A stretch of 64,000 nucleotides of DNA from CAVVUF01 sp963751425 (lineage in GTDB: Bacteria > Chloroflexota > Anaerolineae > Anaerolineales > UBA4823). The notes under the pieces are model-generated. The model ran no database searches. It was given only the letters and a program-made list of their open reading frames with translations, and was not told the origin of the DNA. The first letter of the stretch is position 1; every line of letters starts with the position of its first letter. Shown one piece after another: positions 7,589 to 17,247 of this stretch. The translations under genes and the position numbers were made by a program. The DNA lies in the NCBI GenBank assembly GCA_963751425.1, contig CAVVUF010000004.1, forward strand, positions 62,001 to 126,000. The letters run 5' to 3'.

Positions 7589-8791
7589 ATGGCAAATGTT
7601 AAAAAGACAAAAGGAATCATCGGTATCTTGACCGGTGGTGGGGATGTTCCAGGATTGAACCCTGCCATCCGGGCAGTTACCATCCGGGCGCTGCGCGAAG
7701 GCTACCAGGTGATTGGCTTACGGCGCGGCTGGGCTGGTATCATGGAAATGGTGCGCGACCCTAAGGCAGATAACAGCGGTCATTACCAGGTTCTTACGGA
7801 AGAAGCCGTCAACCGCGCGGCGCGTACGGGGGGCACCTTTATTCATACTTCGCGCACACGACCCAGTCATGTTAAGAAAACCAGTGTGCCCGAGCATTTC
7901 CGCGATACCTATAACGCCGAGACGAATGATCTAACGCCCGAAGTGATCAAGAATTTGGATTTTCTGGGAATTGATTATCTGATCCCCATCGGTGGCGACG
8001 ACACGTTGAGCTACGGCGTGCGCTTGTACCGGGAAGGTCTTCGGGTCATCGCTATACCGAAGACGATGGATAATGATGTGCCTGGCACAGATTACTGCAT
8101 TGGCTTCAGCACCTGTGTAACGCGCACCATTCAGATGACCAACAGCCTGCGTACCATCGCTGGCTCGCATGAGCGTATCCTGGTTTTGGAAGTTTTTGGG
8201 CGTTATGCGGGCTTCACAGCTATGCTTCCCACCATGGCTGGCGCGGCGAACCGCTGCGTGATCCCAGAGTATAAATTTGACATCGACCAGCTAACTGAGC
8301 TCCTGATGTACGACCGCAATCGCCATCCAAGTAAGTATTCGGTTGTCTTGGTTTCCGAAGGTGCTATGTTCGGTGTTGGAGAGATGGTATTCGATAAGAC
8401 AGAGACAGATGCCTACGGACATATGAAATTGGGCGGGATTGGGGATGTGGTTTCGGAAAAGATTAAAGAGTTATCTCCCAAGTATAACAATGGTATAACG
8501 GTCAATACCATCAACCAGAAGTTGGGCTACATGGTGCGCGGCGGTGACCCGGACGCGATCAACTCGATTGTCCCGATGGCCTATGGCAACCTGGCGCTTG
8601 ACCTGATCTTGCAGGGCATTCATGGCCGGATCGTGGTGTTGAAGAATGGGCGGTACGATAATCTGCCTATTGAGGTCGTCACCAGCACAAAGAAGCTGGT
8701 CGATGTTAAGAAGCATTACAACACTGACCGCCTCAGACCGCAGTATGCAAACTTCGAGATGATGCCGCTCTTTATCATGACCAGTGAGTGA
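7589..8791 (+). CDS. pfkA: 6-phosphofructokinase, probably pyrophosphate-dependent
   Basis: 400 residues, start ATG after AGAGGTG. The PFK fold is clear: GILTGGGDVPGLN near the N-terminus, GGDD at 135-138, the catalytic PKTMDND at 157-163, and EVFGRYAGF. In this superfamily Asp (not Gly) after GGD, together with Lys in PKT, marks PPi-dependent enzymes, so the likely reaction is fructose 6-phosphate + PPi to fructose 1,6-bisphosphate, reversible and cytoplasmic. ATP use cannot be excluded from residues alone. The gene is monocistronic, and a shared bidirectional terminator separates it from convergent dnaE. Confidence 0.9.
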   Translation: MANVKKTKGIIGILTGGGDVPGLNPAIRAVTIRALREGYQVIGLRRGWAGIMEMVRDPKADNSGHYQVLTEEAVNRAARTGGTFIHTSRTRPSHVKKTSVPEHFRDTYNAETNDLTPEVIKNLDFLGIDYLIPIGGDDTLSYGVRLYREGLRVIAIPKTMDNDVPGTDYCIGFSTCVTRTIQMTNSLRTIAGSHERILVLEVFGRYAGFTAMLPTMAGAANRCVIPEYKFDIDQLTELLMYDRNRHPSKYSVVLVSEGAMFGVGEMVFDKTETDAYGHMKLGGIGDVVSEKIKELSPKYNNGITVNTINQKLGYMVRGGDPDAINSIVPMAYGNLALDLILQGIHGRIVVLKNGRYDNLPIEVVTSTKKLVDVKKHYNTDRLRPQYANFEMMPLFIMTSE

Positions 8792-8810
8792 ACTGCGGCT
8801 TGATTAAACT

Positions 8811-8842
8811 AAAAACAGCGCTGGGTAGCCAGCGCTGTTTTT
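8811..8842. terminator. Bidirectional Rho-independent terminator between pfkA and dnaE
   Basis: AAAAACAGCGCTGG, loop GTAG, CCAGCGCTGTTTTT: a perfect 14-bp stem giving a T-run in both directions. The dnaE stop codon overlaps its right edge. Confidence 0.92.
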
Positions 8843-11800
8843 ATTGGAAGGTCAGCGGTTCAACCCGGACATTCTCAGGCCCAACCAGCTTATTCAGGCG
8901 CGTGATCAGCTCAGGGTTCAATCCAACGGTAAAGTTGGGGAATTCGATCTGGTAGCCGCGCCCTCCTTCATAGATTAACAAAGCAAACCGATCATTGCCC
9001 GGATAGGTGATGAGGGTGCCGTAGACCTGTCGCAAGCGTAGATTGTCGCGCACTTTATCCCCTGACTGTCGAAGCAGTACCGTGATCATTTGTACATCTT
9101 CAGCCGATAGAGGGGAGACTGGCGTAAGAATGTAGGGAAAGATCGGCTTCGCCGTATCAACTTCGTGTTCTACAGGCAGGCTGGTAAGCGATCCAGGAGA
9201 GGATGGACGGGGCTCACTTGTAGGTTGGATGGGATGGGGGACTTCCACTTCTACAGGATGATCACCTGGTTCGGGCTCAATAATTTCATCTCCAGCAGGC
9301 AATTCAGGAGATGGATTCCTATCATCGGCTATACTCGTAGAGGCGGGAAGATCAACCAAAGGGGTATTGGTGGGTGAAGCGGGTTCTTTGGCTTGGGCTT
9401 CCATGATGAAACCGCCGGGTACTAATTCAAAATCCCAATCGGGAGCAAAGGCCTCCGGCTGCGGTGGAAGCCCATCTTCCCCGCTTTTTGACCAATTCTC
9501 AGCAGGCTCAGCGGTTTTGGGAGATACCTGGGGGGGTGTTGCAAGCTGTGGTCCCTCATCGTCTGGCTCCGGTGGGAAGTTGAAATCGTCAAATACGGGC
9601 TGCGCGCTTGATGGATGTGGCATGGCTGAATATGCCGTCAGCTCTGTGGTGATCGTGTCTACGAGTATTTTCGGCTCTCCGCTAGCAGCATCCACCCGAC
9701 CATCTACCAACACGACCCGGTCAGGTTCTACCATTTCATAAACTTTATCCCAGGTGCGCGGGAAGATTACTAGCTCGATATTGCCCTGTATATCTTCGAG
9801 AGTCACGAAACCCATCGCCTTACCTGTTTTGGTTTGGTGCGGTCGGACTCGCGTGATTAAACCTGCCACGCGCACGTGCTCATCTGGGTTCGCTTCCGAA
9901 AGCTGTCCTGAAAAGTGGGTCACTGCCTGGGTTAAGATATCCATGACCGGGCTGAGGGGATGGTCCGAGACATACAGACCGATCAGCTCGCGCTCCCAGT
10001 TCAGGATCTCGCGCCGGCTGATATCGCCCGCAGTCTTTGGCAAGACGATTTCTTCGCTGATGCCTGTGTGGGAGCCGAAGAGGCTCATCTGACCTGCATC
10101 AACCGCTTTGAAGTGTGAGGTACTGATGGACGTGATGCGATCCATGGCAGCTAACAGTGCCGGGCGCTGTCCAAAGCTATCCAACGCACCGACCTTGATC
10201 AAGCTCTCCAGGGCGCGCTTACCAACCTGGCGCAGGTCGACGCGCCGAGCAAAATCGTTGATATCTTTGAAAGTTCCTTTTTCCCTGGCGTGCAAAATCG
10301 CCTCGACCGGACCCGAGCCAACATTTTTCACTGCCCCCATTCCGAACCGGATGGAGGCTTTGCCGTTTTGGTGATCTTCAATGCCGAAATTCCAACAGCT
10401 AGCGTTCACATCGGGTGGATCGATCTTGATGCCCATGCGCCGGCAGTCGGCCGAATACAAGGCCACCTTATCGATATCGTTCATATTGACTGAAAGCAAG
10501 GCGGTCATGTACTCAACCGGATAATGAAGCTTCAAGAAAGCAGTTTGAACAGCCACCACGCCGTAATTGGCAGCATGGGCTTTGTTGAAACCATAGCGGG
10601 CAAATTCTTCCCAATCATCAAAGATTGCATTCCCGGTTTCTTCGGGAATATCATTTTTAGCAGCCCCTTTGACGAACTTTTCGCGGTGCTTTAACAGTTT
10701 ATCCTTGATCTTCTTTGACACTGCTTTGCGCAGATCATCCGCCTCGGGAGGGGTATAACCGGCCAGCTGCATCACCGCGAACATGAGCTGCTCCTGATAC
10801 ACCGGGTAACCGTAGGTCTCTTTGAAGATCGGTTCCAGAGTCGGATGCCGGTAAGCAACCGGTTCTTCACCATGCATGCGCCGGATATATCCTGGGATAA
10901 AATCCATTGGACCTGGTCGGAAGAGTGCCACCATAGCGATCATATTTTCCAATTGCTTGGGCTTCATCTGCATCAGCCAGCGGCGCATGCCCGAACCTTC
11001 TACCTGGAACACACCTGCCGTTTCGCCGCGTCCCATCAGTTCATAGGTTTCAGGATCGTCGGTGGGAATGTTAGACAAATCAAGCGAAACACCATGGCGC
11101 TCCCTGATCAGGTCGCAGGCGCGCGCCATGATCGTCAGCGTTGCCAGCCCCAAGAAATCGACCTTCAGAAAACCCTGTGATTCAATGATGGACATTTCAA
11201 ACTGGGATACCGTCTTTACCGGCAAATCCTCAGCGGAACTGCCAGTCGGGCGGTGCAGCGGCATGTATTCAATGGCAGGCTTGTCGGTGATGATCACACC
11301 AGCAGCGTGCGTGCCTGCATTGCGCACCACACCCTCCATTTGGCTGGCGGTGTCGATTAATTCTTTCAAGTAATCAGTCAACTCGTATAAAGCTTTTAGG
11401 TCTGGAATCTCTTCCAAAGCTTGTTGGACGGTGACTGGCTTACCGGGGATGTTGGGCACAAGTTTGGCGACGCGGTCAACTTCACTGAGCGGAATATCCA
11501 TCACCCGTCCAACATCGCGAATGGCTGCCCTGGCTCCCAGGGTTCCGAAGGTGATAATTTGGGCAACTTTGTCGCTGCCATATTTTTGGGCGGTATATTC
11601 CATCATGTCGGCCCGGCGATCATCTCGGAAATCCAGGTCGATATCGGGCATCGAGATACGGCCCGGGTTCAAAAAGCGCTCAAAGATCAAGCCATATTCC
11701 AGTGGTTCAACATTTGTGATATCCAGGGTATAGGCAACGATTGAACCATTGGCTGAGCCGCGGGCGTTATACCAGATGTCACACTTTCGGGCGAACCAGC

Positions 11801-12833
11801 ACAGATCCGCCACGATCAGAAAGTATGTATCGAAACCCATCGTGTGGATCACGCTCAACTCATAATCCAGGCGCTGGCGTACATCGGGTGCATTTGCACG
11901 TGTTCCGTAACGCGTCTTCAAGCCTGCCTCGCAGAGCTGGCGCAGGTAAGTTTCGGGGGTATGCCCAGCGGGAACCTCAAACTCTGGAAGGTGGTAGCCT
12001 TTGAAGCCCAAGTCGAGCGAACAGCGTTCGGCAATCAACAGTGTATTACTCAGCGCTTCGGGAACTTCAGTAAAAATACTACTCATTTCTTCTGGCGTAC
12101 GCAGGTAATAGGAGGGGTCTGTCATGCGCATGCGGTTGGGGTCGCTGAGAACACTGCCGGTCTGGATAGCCAGCATGATGTCTTGCAAACGAGAGTCTTC
12201 TGGATTGATGTAATGAACATCGTTCGTAGCTATGTAGCGCGCCTGGTAGTGCGGCCCCATTTCGAGCAGCGCCTGATTGACGCGCTCCTGATCTCTGATG
12301 TTGTGCTGCTGCAGCTCCAGGAAAAAGTTATCCTTGCCAAAGACGCCATAATACCAGTCTAGCTGCCGGCGAGCAGCATCCAGGTTGTCCTGCCTGATCA
12401 GGCGCGGAACATCAGAAGACAGGCAGCCCGAGGTGCAGATCAACCCTGCAGCATGCTTTTCCAGAAAATCACGGTCAATGCGTGGGTAATAGTAGAAGCC
12501 ATCCAGTTGCGCTGAAGAGCATATCTGCAGCAGGTTTTTGTAGCCGGTTTCATTTTCTGCCAACAGCAGCAAGTGGGTCGCTTTCTTATCCGCCTGGGGA
12601 TCCTTATCCTTCATGCTGCGCGGCGCCAGGTAAGCCTCTACGCCGACGATCGGCTTGATGCCTTCTGCTGTGGCAGCGTTATAAAAATCAATCACCCCAA
12701 ACATGGTGCCATGATCGGTAATGGCTACAGCGGGCATGCCCAATTCCTTGACGCGCTTTACCAGCTTCTTAATGTTCGAGAAGCCGTCGAGCAGCGAGTA
12801 TTCGGTATGGACATGCAGGTGGACAAAGGACAT
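8841..12833 (-). CDS. dnaE: DNA polymerase III subunit alpha
   Basis: 1330 residues, longer than E. coli DnaE (1160). The N-terminal PHP domain starts FVHLHVHTEYSLLDG; the polymerase catalytic aspartates are in PDIDLDFRDDRR. The palm, thumb, fingers and helix-hairpin-helix region (FARRVDLRQVGKRALESL) follow, and an OB-fold is readable near residues 985-1065 (VRVAGLITRVRPHQTKTG). After the OB-fold comes a roughly 150-residue linker rich in Pro, Glu and Ser, then a separate C-terminal domain of about 100 residues (LSAEDVQMITVLLRQSGDKV to the end). This is the replicative polymerase, acting at the fork with the beta clamp. The ATG has no strong ribosome site; TATAAT lies at 12889-12894 upstream. 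Confidence 0.96.
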   Translation of the reverse strand: MSFVHLHVHTEYSLLDGFSNIKKLVKRVKELGMPAVAITDHGTMFGVIDFYNAATAEGIKPIVGVEAYLAPRSMKDKDPQADKKATHLLLLAENETGYKNLLQICSSAQLDGFYYYPRIDRDFLEKHAAGLICTSGCLSSDVPRLIRQDNLDAARRQLDWYYGVFGKDNFFLELQQHNIRDQERVNQALLEMGPHYQARYIATNDVHYINPEDSRLQDIMLAIQTGSVLSDPNRMRMTDPSYYLRTPEEMSSIFTEVPEALSNTLLIAERCSLDLGFKGYHLPEFEVPAGHTPETYLRQLCEAGLKTRYGTRANAPDVRQRLDYELSVIHTMGFDTYFLIVADLCWFARKCDIWYNARGSANGSIVAYTLDITNVEPLEYGLIFERFLNPGRISMPDIDLDFRDDRRADMMEYTAQKYGSDKVAQIITFGTLGARAAIRDVGRVMDIPLSEVDRVAKLVPNIPGKPVTVQQALEEIPDLKALYELTDYLKELIDTASQMEGVVRNAGTHAAGVIITDKPAIEYMPLHRPTGSSAEDLPVKTVSQFEMSIIESQGFLKVDFLGLATLTIMARACDLIRERHGVSLDLSNIPTDDPETYELMGRGETAGVFQVEGSGMRRWLMQMKPKQLENMIAMVALFRPGPMDFIPGYIRRMHGEEPVAYRHPTLEPIFKETYGYPVYQEQLMFAVMQLAGYTPPEADDLRKAVSKKIKDKLLKHREKFVKGAAKNDIPEETGNAIFDDWEEFARYGFNKAHAANYGVVAVQTAFLKLHYPVEYMTALLSVNMNDIDKVALYSADCRRMGIKIDPPDVNASCWNFGIEDHQNGKASIRFGMGAVKNVGSGPVEAILHAREKGTFKDINDFARRVDLRQVGKRALESLIKVGALDSFGQRPALLAAMDRITSISTSHFKAVDAGQMSLFGSHTGISEEIVLPKTAGDISRREILNWERELIGLYVSDHPLSPVMDILTQAVTHFSGQLSEANPDEHVRVAGLITRVRPHQTKTGKAMGFVTLEDIQGNIELVIFPRTWDKVYEMVEPDRVVLVDGRVDAASGEPKILVDTITTELTAYSAMPHPSSAQPVFDDFNFPPEPDDEGPQLATPPQVSPKTAEPAENWSKSGEDGLPPQPEAFAPDWDFELVPGGFIMEAQAKEPASPTNTPLVDLPASTSIADDRNPSPELPAGDEIIEPEPGDHPVEVEVPHPIQPTSEPRPSSPGSLTSLPVEHEVDTAKPIFPYILTPVSPLSAEDVQMITVLLRQSGDKVRDNLRLRQVYGTLITYPGNDRFALLIYEGGRGYQIEFPNFTVGLNPELITRLNKLVGPENVRVEPLTFQ

Positions 12834-12888
12834 GAACCGGGCCCTGTTCAGTTGTTAGATAATTCGATTGATAATGGCGACGAAAAGG

Positions 12889-12894
12889 ATTATA
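12889..12894 (-). promoter_or_regulatory. -10 box upstream of dnaE
   Basis: Minus-strand TATAAT in GTGCTATAATCC, 55 nt before the dnaE ATG; a TTTCAC-like -35 lies about 15 nt further up. Only the -10 is convincing. Confidence 0.4.
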
Positions 12895-12995
12895 GCACGG
12901 ATGGGTGGAGTGAAAGGCTACGCTTGGCTTAAAATATTGACCTGGTGAAACCTATCCCCTAATCCCCTGCTAAGGTTAATTTGTCCCCAACATAG

Positions 12996-13001
12996 TATAA
13001 T
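12996..13001 (+). promoter_or_regulatory. -10 box upstream of secA
   Basis: TATAAT within ACATAGTATAATCCG. It is followed by AAAGGG (13011-13016) and ATG 13024, an arrangement that fits initiation at 13024 rather than at the GTG at 13074. Confidence 0.5.
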
Positions 13002-13023
13002 CCGCAGCGGAAAGGGATTTGTT

Positions 13024-13073
13024 ATGTTAAGAAATTTGTCAGTCTCTTCAGCGGTGATCCGAACAAGCGCACG
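13024..13073 (+). other. Out-of-frame N-terminal segment of SecA (frameshift at codon 2-5)
   Basis: ATG 13024 has a good ribosome site (AAAGGG, 7 nt upstream), but its frame ends at TGA 13075 after 17 codons. In the SecA frame, bases from 13029 read KKFVSLFSGDPNKRTVSKF, a typical SecA N-terminus, without a start codon. The reading therefore needs a -1 shift soon after the ATG. The bases AAATTTG (13032-13038) form an X XXY YYZ heptamer in the ATG frame; a simple one-base deletion is the alternative. Confidence 0.7.
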
Positions 13074-16000
13074 GTGAGCAAGTTTACCGATATTGTTGAG
13101 CAGGTGAATGCTCTGGAAGCGCAGTACGAGTCTCTCACGGAGGAGCAGCTGCGTAATAAGACCAATGAGTTCCGTTCTCGCCTGGCAGAGGGTGAGACTT
13201 TAGATGATTTGCTTGGTGATGCCTTTGCGGCGGTGCGGGAAGCCAGTAAACGTACGCTGGGCTTGCGTCATTATGATGTTCAATTGATCGGTGGGGCTGT
13301 GCTGCACCAGGGAACGATCGCTGAGATGCGTACGGGCGAGGGCAAGACTCTTGTGGCAACCCTGCCCCTCTATCTCAATGCACTGACGGGGAAGGGCACG
13401 CACCTGGTTACGGTGAACGACTACCTAGCCCGCCGCGACGCGCGTTGGATGGCACCGATCTACAATACCCTTGGGATGTCCGTGGGGGTTTTGCAGATGG
13501 CTGCCCGCACCGAGAACGGCAGAAAAGCCTTCCTGATCGATCTGGAGCGCACTTCTCCCCATGAAGACCAGCATCAGCTCCGCATGGTGCCGCGTAAAGA
13601 GGCTTATGCGGCTGATATTACTTATGGGACAAACTCTGAATTCGGCTTTGATTATCTCCGCGATAACATGACTGTCCGCCTGGATGACCGTGTCCAGCGC
13701 GGGCACTACTATGCCATTGTGGATGAGGTTGATAATGTGCTGATCGATGAGGCGCGCACGCCATTAATCATCTCAGGCCCGGCAACGGATGATACCGAAT
13801 GGTATGCGCGCATGTCACAGATTGTAAGGCAGCTGCGCGCGGAAGATTACGAGGTTAATGAAAAAGATCGCAACGTGACCCTATCTGAGATTGGCGATAT
13901 TCATGTTGAAGAGTTGTTGGGCATCCCTTTGAGAGACCCTGACCGCCCTGAAGATGTGACTCCTGAGCAGGCGCGCCTGATTGGTTACCTGGAACAAGCG
14001 CTGCGCGCCCAGTTCCTTTTCAAACGAAACAAGGATTACCTGGTAACCGGCGGCAAGGTGATCATCATCGATGAGTTTACCGGGCGCCAAATGCCCGGGC
14101 GGCGCTGGTCAGATGGCTTACATCAGGCGGTGGAAGCCAAGGAAGGGGTGCGCGTTCAAGCGGAAAATGTCACTTACGCAACCATCACCATACAAAATTA
14201 TTTCCGTATGTATCAAAAGCTGGCTGGAATGAGCGGTACAGCCATTACGGAAGCGGAAGAATTCCACAAGATCTATAAGCTGGAAGTCGCAGCAATCCCT
14301 ACCAACCTGGAATATCAGGCTGTCCGGGAAGATGCATTCCTGATTGAGTTGGAAGGTAAGGATGACCAGGGGTACAAGTATCGTTATTACACCCAGAAAG
14401 AAGACCCATTAAAAGCACCGGTTTTTTGGAAGCGCAAGGATTTCCCAGATGTGGTTTACCGTACGGAGGAAGCAAAATTTCGAGCACTCACGCGCGAGAT
14501 CTTGATGTGTTATGCCCAAGGGCGCCCGGTGTTAGTGGGAACAACTTCGGTTGAGCTTTCAGAACGTTTGTCGATCCGCCTAAAGGCAGATCCGCTGCGG
14601 CGGTTAGCTCAGGTACTGATGCTGCGGGATGCCTGGTTCGAGAGCCATAATCAGCAAGAAGATGGGAGACAGGTTCAGGAGCTGACTTTTTTGAATGATC
14701 CTTTGGATAAGCTGGATATCGCAGCGATCCGTAAAATGGCACGTGAGATGGAAACGGCTTTCATCGTAGAAGATGCGCGTAAATTGCTGCAGGATGCAAA
14801 ATCGTTATCCAGGCTGGAAATTGTTTTAGATCTACCAGCAGGAAACCAAGAACGGCTTGTGGCAGCCTTGCAGGCGGGGATTCCCCACCAGGTCTTAAAC
14901 GCGCGCAAGCATACGGAAGAGAGTCAAATCATTGCCGGGGCAGGCGCGTTTGGAAGTGTGACCATTGCCACCAACATGGCAGGCCGCGGCGTGGATATTA
15001 AATTGGGTGGTGACCTGGCTGAAGAGGTACTGGCGATTGTTAATCGTGTCTTACACCGGGCTGGCGTGGCTGACCCATATGACATGACCATGGAACAGCG
15101 CTGGCAAGCTGTGCAAGGGCTGCAGAACCAGGATTATGGGATTTATGAAGCAGAGGTGCAGTACTTCTTAAAGCATATGGAAGATATGCAGACGGTCAAG
15201 AAGTTGGGTGGTTTGCATGTGATTGGTTCTGAGCGGCATGAAGCACGGCGGATCGATAACCAGCTGCGCGGTCGGTCTGCACGCCAGGGTGACCCGGGTT
15301 CATCCCGCTTTTATCTTTCGATGGAAGATGAACTGATGCGCTTGTTCGGCGGTCAGCAGGCTGATAACTTAATGCAGCGGATGCGCATTGACGATGCGCT
15401 TCCGCTGGAAGTAGGTTTAGTGAGCCGGATTGTTGAACAATCCCAATCACGCGTCGAAGGTGCAAATTTCGACGTGCGTAAGCACCTGCTTGAGTATGAT
15501 GATGTGCTTAACTCGCAGCGATCGCGCATTTACGAACAGCGCGACCTCATTTTTACCAAGGATGACCTGAGTGAAGATGTCAGCGAAATGCTGCGCGCCG
15601 AGGTGACGCGCCGTGTTCCTGAAGCCTTGAAAGATCCCGAAGGCCCCTGGAAATTGATTGCCTGGCTCGAGCAAATTCAACCCCCTCTGGATCTGGGAGG
15701 AACCCTCTTTCCCTCCTTTACGCTGAAGCTGCTCATGGACAGGCTGCTGGAGAACAAGGCTGCTCTGCAGACTGCTCAGGATGTCCGCCAGGCATTGGTT
15801 TCGATCGCTGACCAGGCGCTGCAAGCCGAACAAGAACATCTGCTGCGTACCATGAAAACCTTGTTTGAGGGGGCCTGGGACCGCCTGGATTCTCAGGTAA
15901 AAGAGAACCAGGAAGTATTGGATAATTTTTTCAGCGGGCTTCGGGAAGAAGACGAAGCTGCCCAGCGCAGTCCACGCGAACTGGTGGACGAGCTTTCAGG

Positions 16001-17168
16001 ATTGGTGCATATGCCTTTGCGCCTTACTCCCGAGCAGCAGCGCCTCTTGCGAAATGATCCCGAAGAGGTAAAGGAAGCAGTCAGTGCACAGGTAGAAACT
16101 GCCTTAACAGAGCAGACGATTACCCGGCTGCTGGGAGCTGTGGAACGCCGGCTAGAAGAATCGCTCGAGCTGGACCCGAACCAGCTTGCAGGACAAGACC
16201 AGGATGTGCTGGAGGAGCAGGTAACCTCGGCGGTCGAAAATTTGTTTGAGAAGCGGAAGGCACGCCTGGTGGGGGATGGCGATCAGCTTGGCAAGGATAT
16301 CGACGCCGCCCTGGCAAAAATTTCTGGTCCCTTGATGGCCGACCACCTGGTGGGACTCTTGATGTTGATGCCCCAGGGTTCACGTTCGACCTTTGATAAA
16401 AAGACCCACCGGCGGGTGTGGCAGCGCACGAACCGTCTGACCTACATCTTCAAGGTGGCTGAATTTTTGGATGGCCTTGGAGCAGAAAAAGTCACCCAGG
16501 AAGTCCTGGATCACCTTGAGCTTGCTCAGTCAACTCTACGGACTGCATATGGCTTGAGCCTGTGGCCGCGTGTGGCGAATGTCACTTGGGGAGATTTGGA
16601 AGATGCCACCCAGGCAGGGTTGTTACGCCTCTTGGGTGAGGAGACCTGCCAAAGCCTGAAGGACCAACCCCTGCAAAGCCTGGACTCGGATCAGATTAAG
16701 CAAGTGATTGTCCTTTTGGGTCGCAGGGCTTTAACGGAGATTTATCGCCAGCTCCTACTGGCAGTGATCTCTGACCTGTGGGTGGATTATTTGACCCAGA
16801 TGGAAGCCCTCCGGGTTTCAATCGGCTTGGAAGCATATGCTCAGCGAGATCCACTTGTGCAATACAAAAGCCGCGCTTCAGAATTGTTCACAAACTTACT
16901 CCGCGAAATGCGTCAGGGTGTGGCTGTACGGATGTTCACCTTCCGCCCGCGGGAAGCTTCTGGTTTGCAAGTAGGCCTGCGGCGCACCTCCACGGTTCAC
17001 GAGGATGGAGGAGAGGAGGTCAGCTCCGACAGCGAGATTGAGGTTGAAGAGCGTATACCTGAAGATGAGGTTTTCGTTCCAACCGAATCGGAAGATGAGC
17101 AGGAGGAGCCCGCCCAGGCAGAGGCTGGCTTGAGTCGCAGCCAAAAGCGCCGCCGGCGGCGAAGATAG
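13074..17168 (+). CDS. secA: Preprotein translocase ATPase SecA, oversized
   Basis: 1364 residues from the first in-frame start (GTG 13074), against roughly 840-900 in most bacteria. The true N-terminus probably begins at ATG 13024 (see the separate entry). Motifs: Walker A MRTGEGKT at 85-92, DEVD box VDEVDNVLIDEARTPLIISG from 216, ATNMAGRGVDIKLGG and LRGRSARQGDPGSSRF. Extra material lies at about 415-445, at 505-597 inside nucleotide-binding domain 2, and in a wing/scaffold expansion of several hundred residues before DLWVDYLTQMEALRVSIGL. The C-terminus ends in a polybasic RSQKRRRRRR without the cysteine zinc SEC-C motif, so SecB-style docking is not expected. SecA drives unfolded preproteins through SecYEG. 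Confidence 0.95.
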   Translation: MSKFTDIVEQVNALEAQYESLTEEQLRNKTNEFRSRLAEGETLDDLLGDAFAAVREASKRTLGLRHYDVQLIGGAVLHQGTIAEMRTGEGKTLVATLPLYLNALTGKGTHLVTVNDYLARRDARWMAPIYNTLGMSVGVLQMAARTENGRKAFLIDLERTSPHEDQHQLRMVPRKEAYAADITYGTNSEFGFDYLRDNMTVRLDDRVQRGHYYAIVDEVDNVLIDEARTPLIISGPATDDTEWYARMSQIVRQLRAEDYEVNEKDRNVTLSEIGDIHVEELLGIPLRDPDRPEDVTPEQARLIGYLEQALRAQFLFKRNKDYLVTGGKVIIIDEFTGRQMPGRRWSDGLHQAVEAKEGVRVQAENVTYATITIQNYFRMYQKLAGMSGTAITEAEEFHKIYKLEVAAIPTNLEYQAVREDAFLIELEGKDDQGYKYRYYTQKEDPLKAPVFWKRKDFPDVVYRTEEAKFRALTREILMCYAQGRPVLVGTTSVELSERLSIRLKADPLRRLAQVLMLRDAWFESHNQQEDGRQVQELTFLNDPLDKLDIAAIRKMAREMETAFIVEDARKLLQDAKSLSRLEIVLDLPAGNQERLVAALQAGIPHQVLNARKHTEESQIIAGAGAFGSVTIATNMAGRGVDIKLGGDLAEEVLAIVNRVLHRAGVADPYDMTMEQRWQAVQGLQNQDYGIYEAEVQYFLKHMEDMQTVKKLGGLHVIGSERHEARRIDNQLRGRSARQGDPGSSRFYLSMEDELMRLFGGQQADNLMQRMRIDDALPLEVGLVSRIVEQSQSRVEGANFDVRKHLLEYDDVLNSQRSRIYEQRDLIFTKDDLSEDVSEMLRAEVTRRVPEALKDPEGPWKLIAWLEQIQPPLDLGGTLFPSFTLKLLMDRLLENKAALQTAQDVRQALVSIADQALQAEQEHLLRTMKTLFEGAWDRLDSQVKENQEVLDNFFSGLREEDEAAQRSPRELVDELSGLVHMPLRLTPEQQRLLRNDPEEVKEAVSAQVETALTEQTITRLLGAVERRLEESLELDPNQLAGQDQDVLEEQVTSAVENLFEKRKARLVGDGDQLGKDIDAALAKISGPLMADHLVGLLMLMPQGSRSTFDKKTHRRVWQRTNRLTYIFKVAEFLDGLGAEKVTQEVLDHLELAQSTLRTAYGLSLWPRVANVTWGDLEDATQAGLLRLLGEETCQSLKDQPLQSLDSDQIKQVIVLLGRRALTEIYRQLLLAVISDLWVDYLTQMEALRVSIGLEAYAQRDPLVQYKSRASELFTNLLREMRQGVAVRMFTFRPREASGLQVGLRRTSTVHEDGGEEVSSDSEIEVEERIPEDEVFVPTESEDEQEEPAQAEAGLSRSQKRRRRRR

Positions 17169-17247
17169 TGGATTTGCTAATTTGTATAAAATGTGGTACG
17201 CTTTTGAAAATCATCCTGGTTGATAACTTCGCCTATCGGGGATAGGA

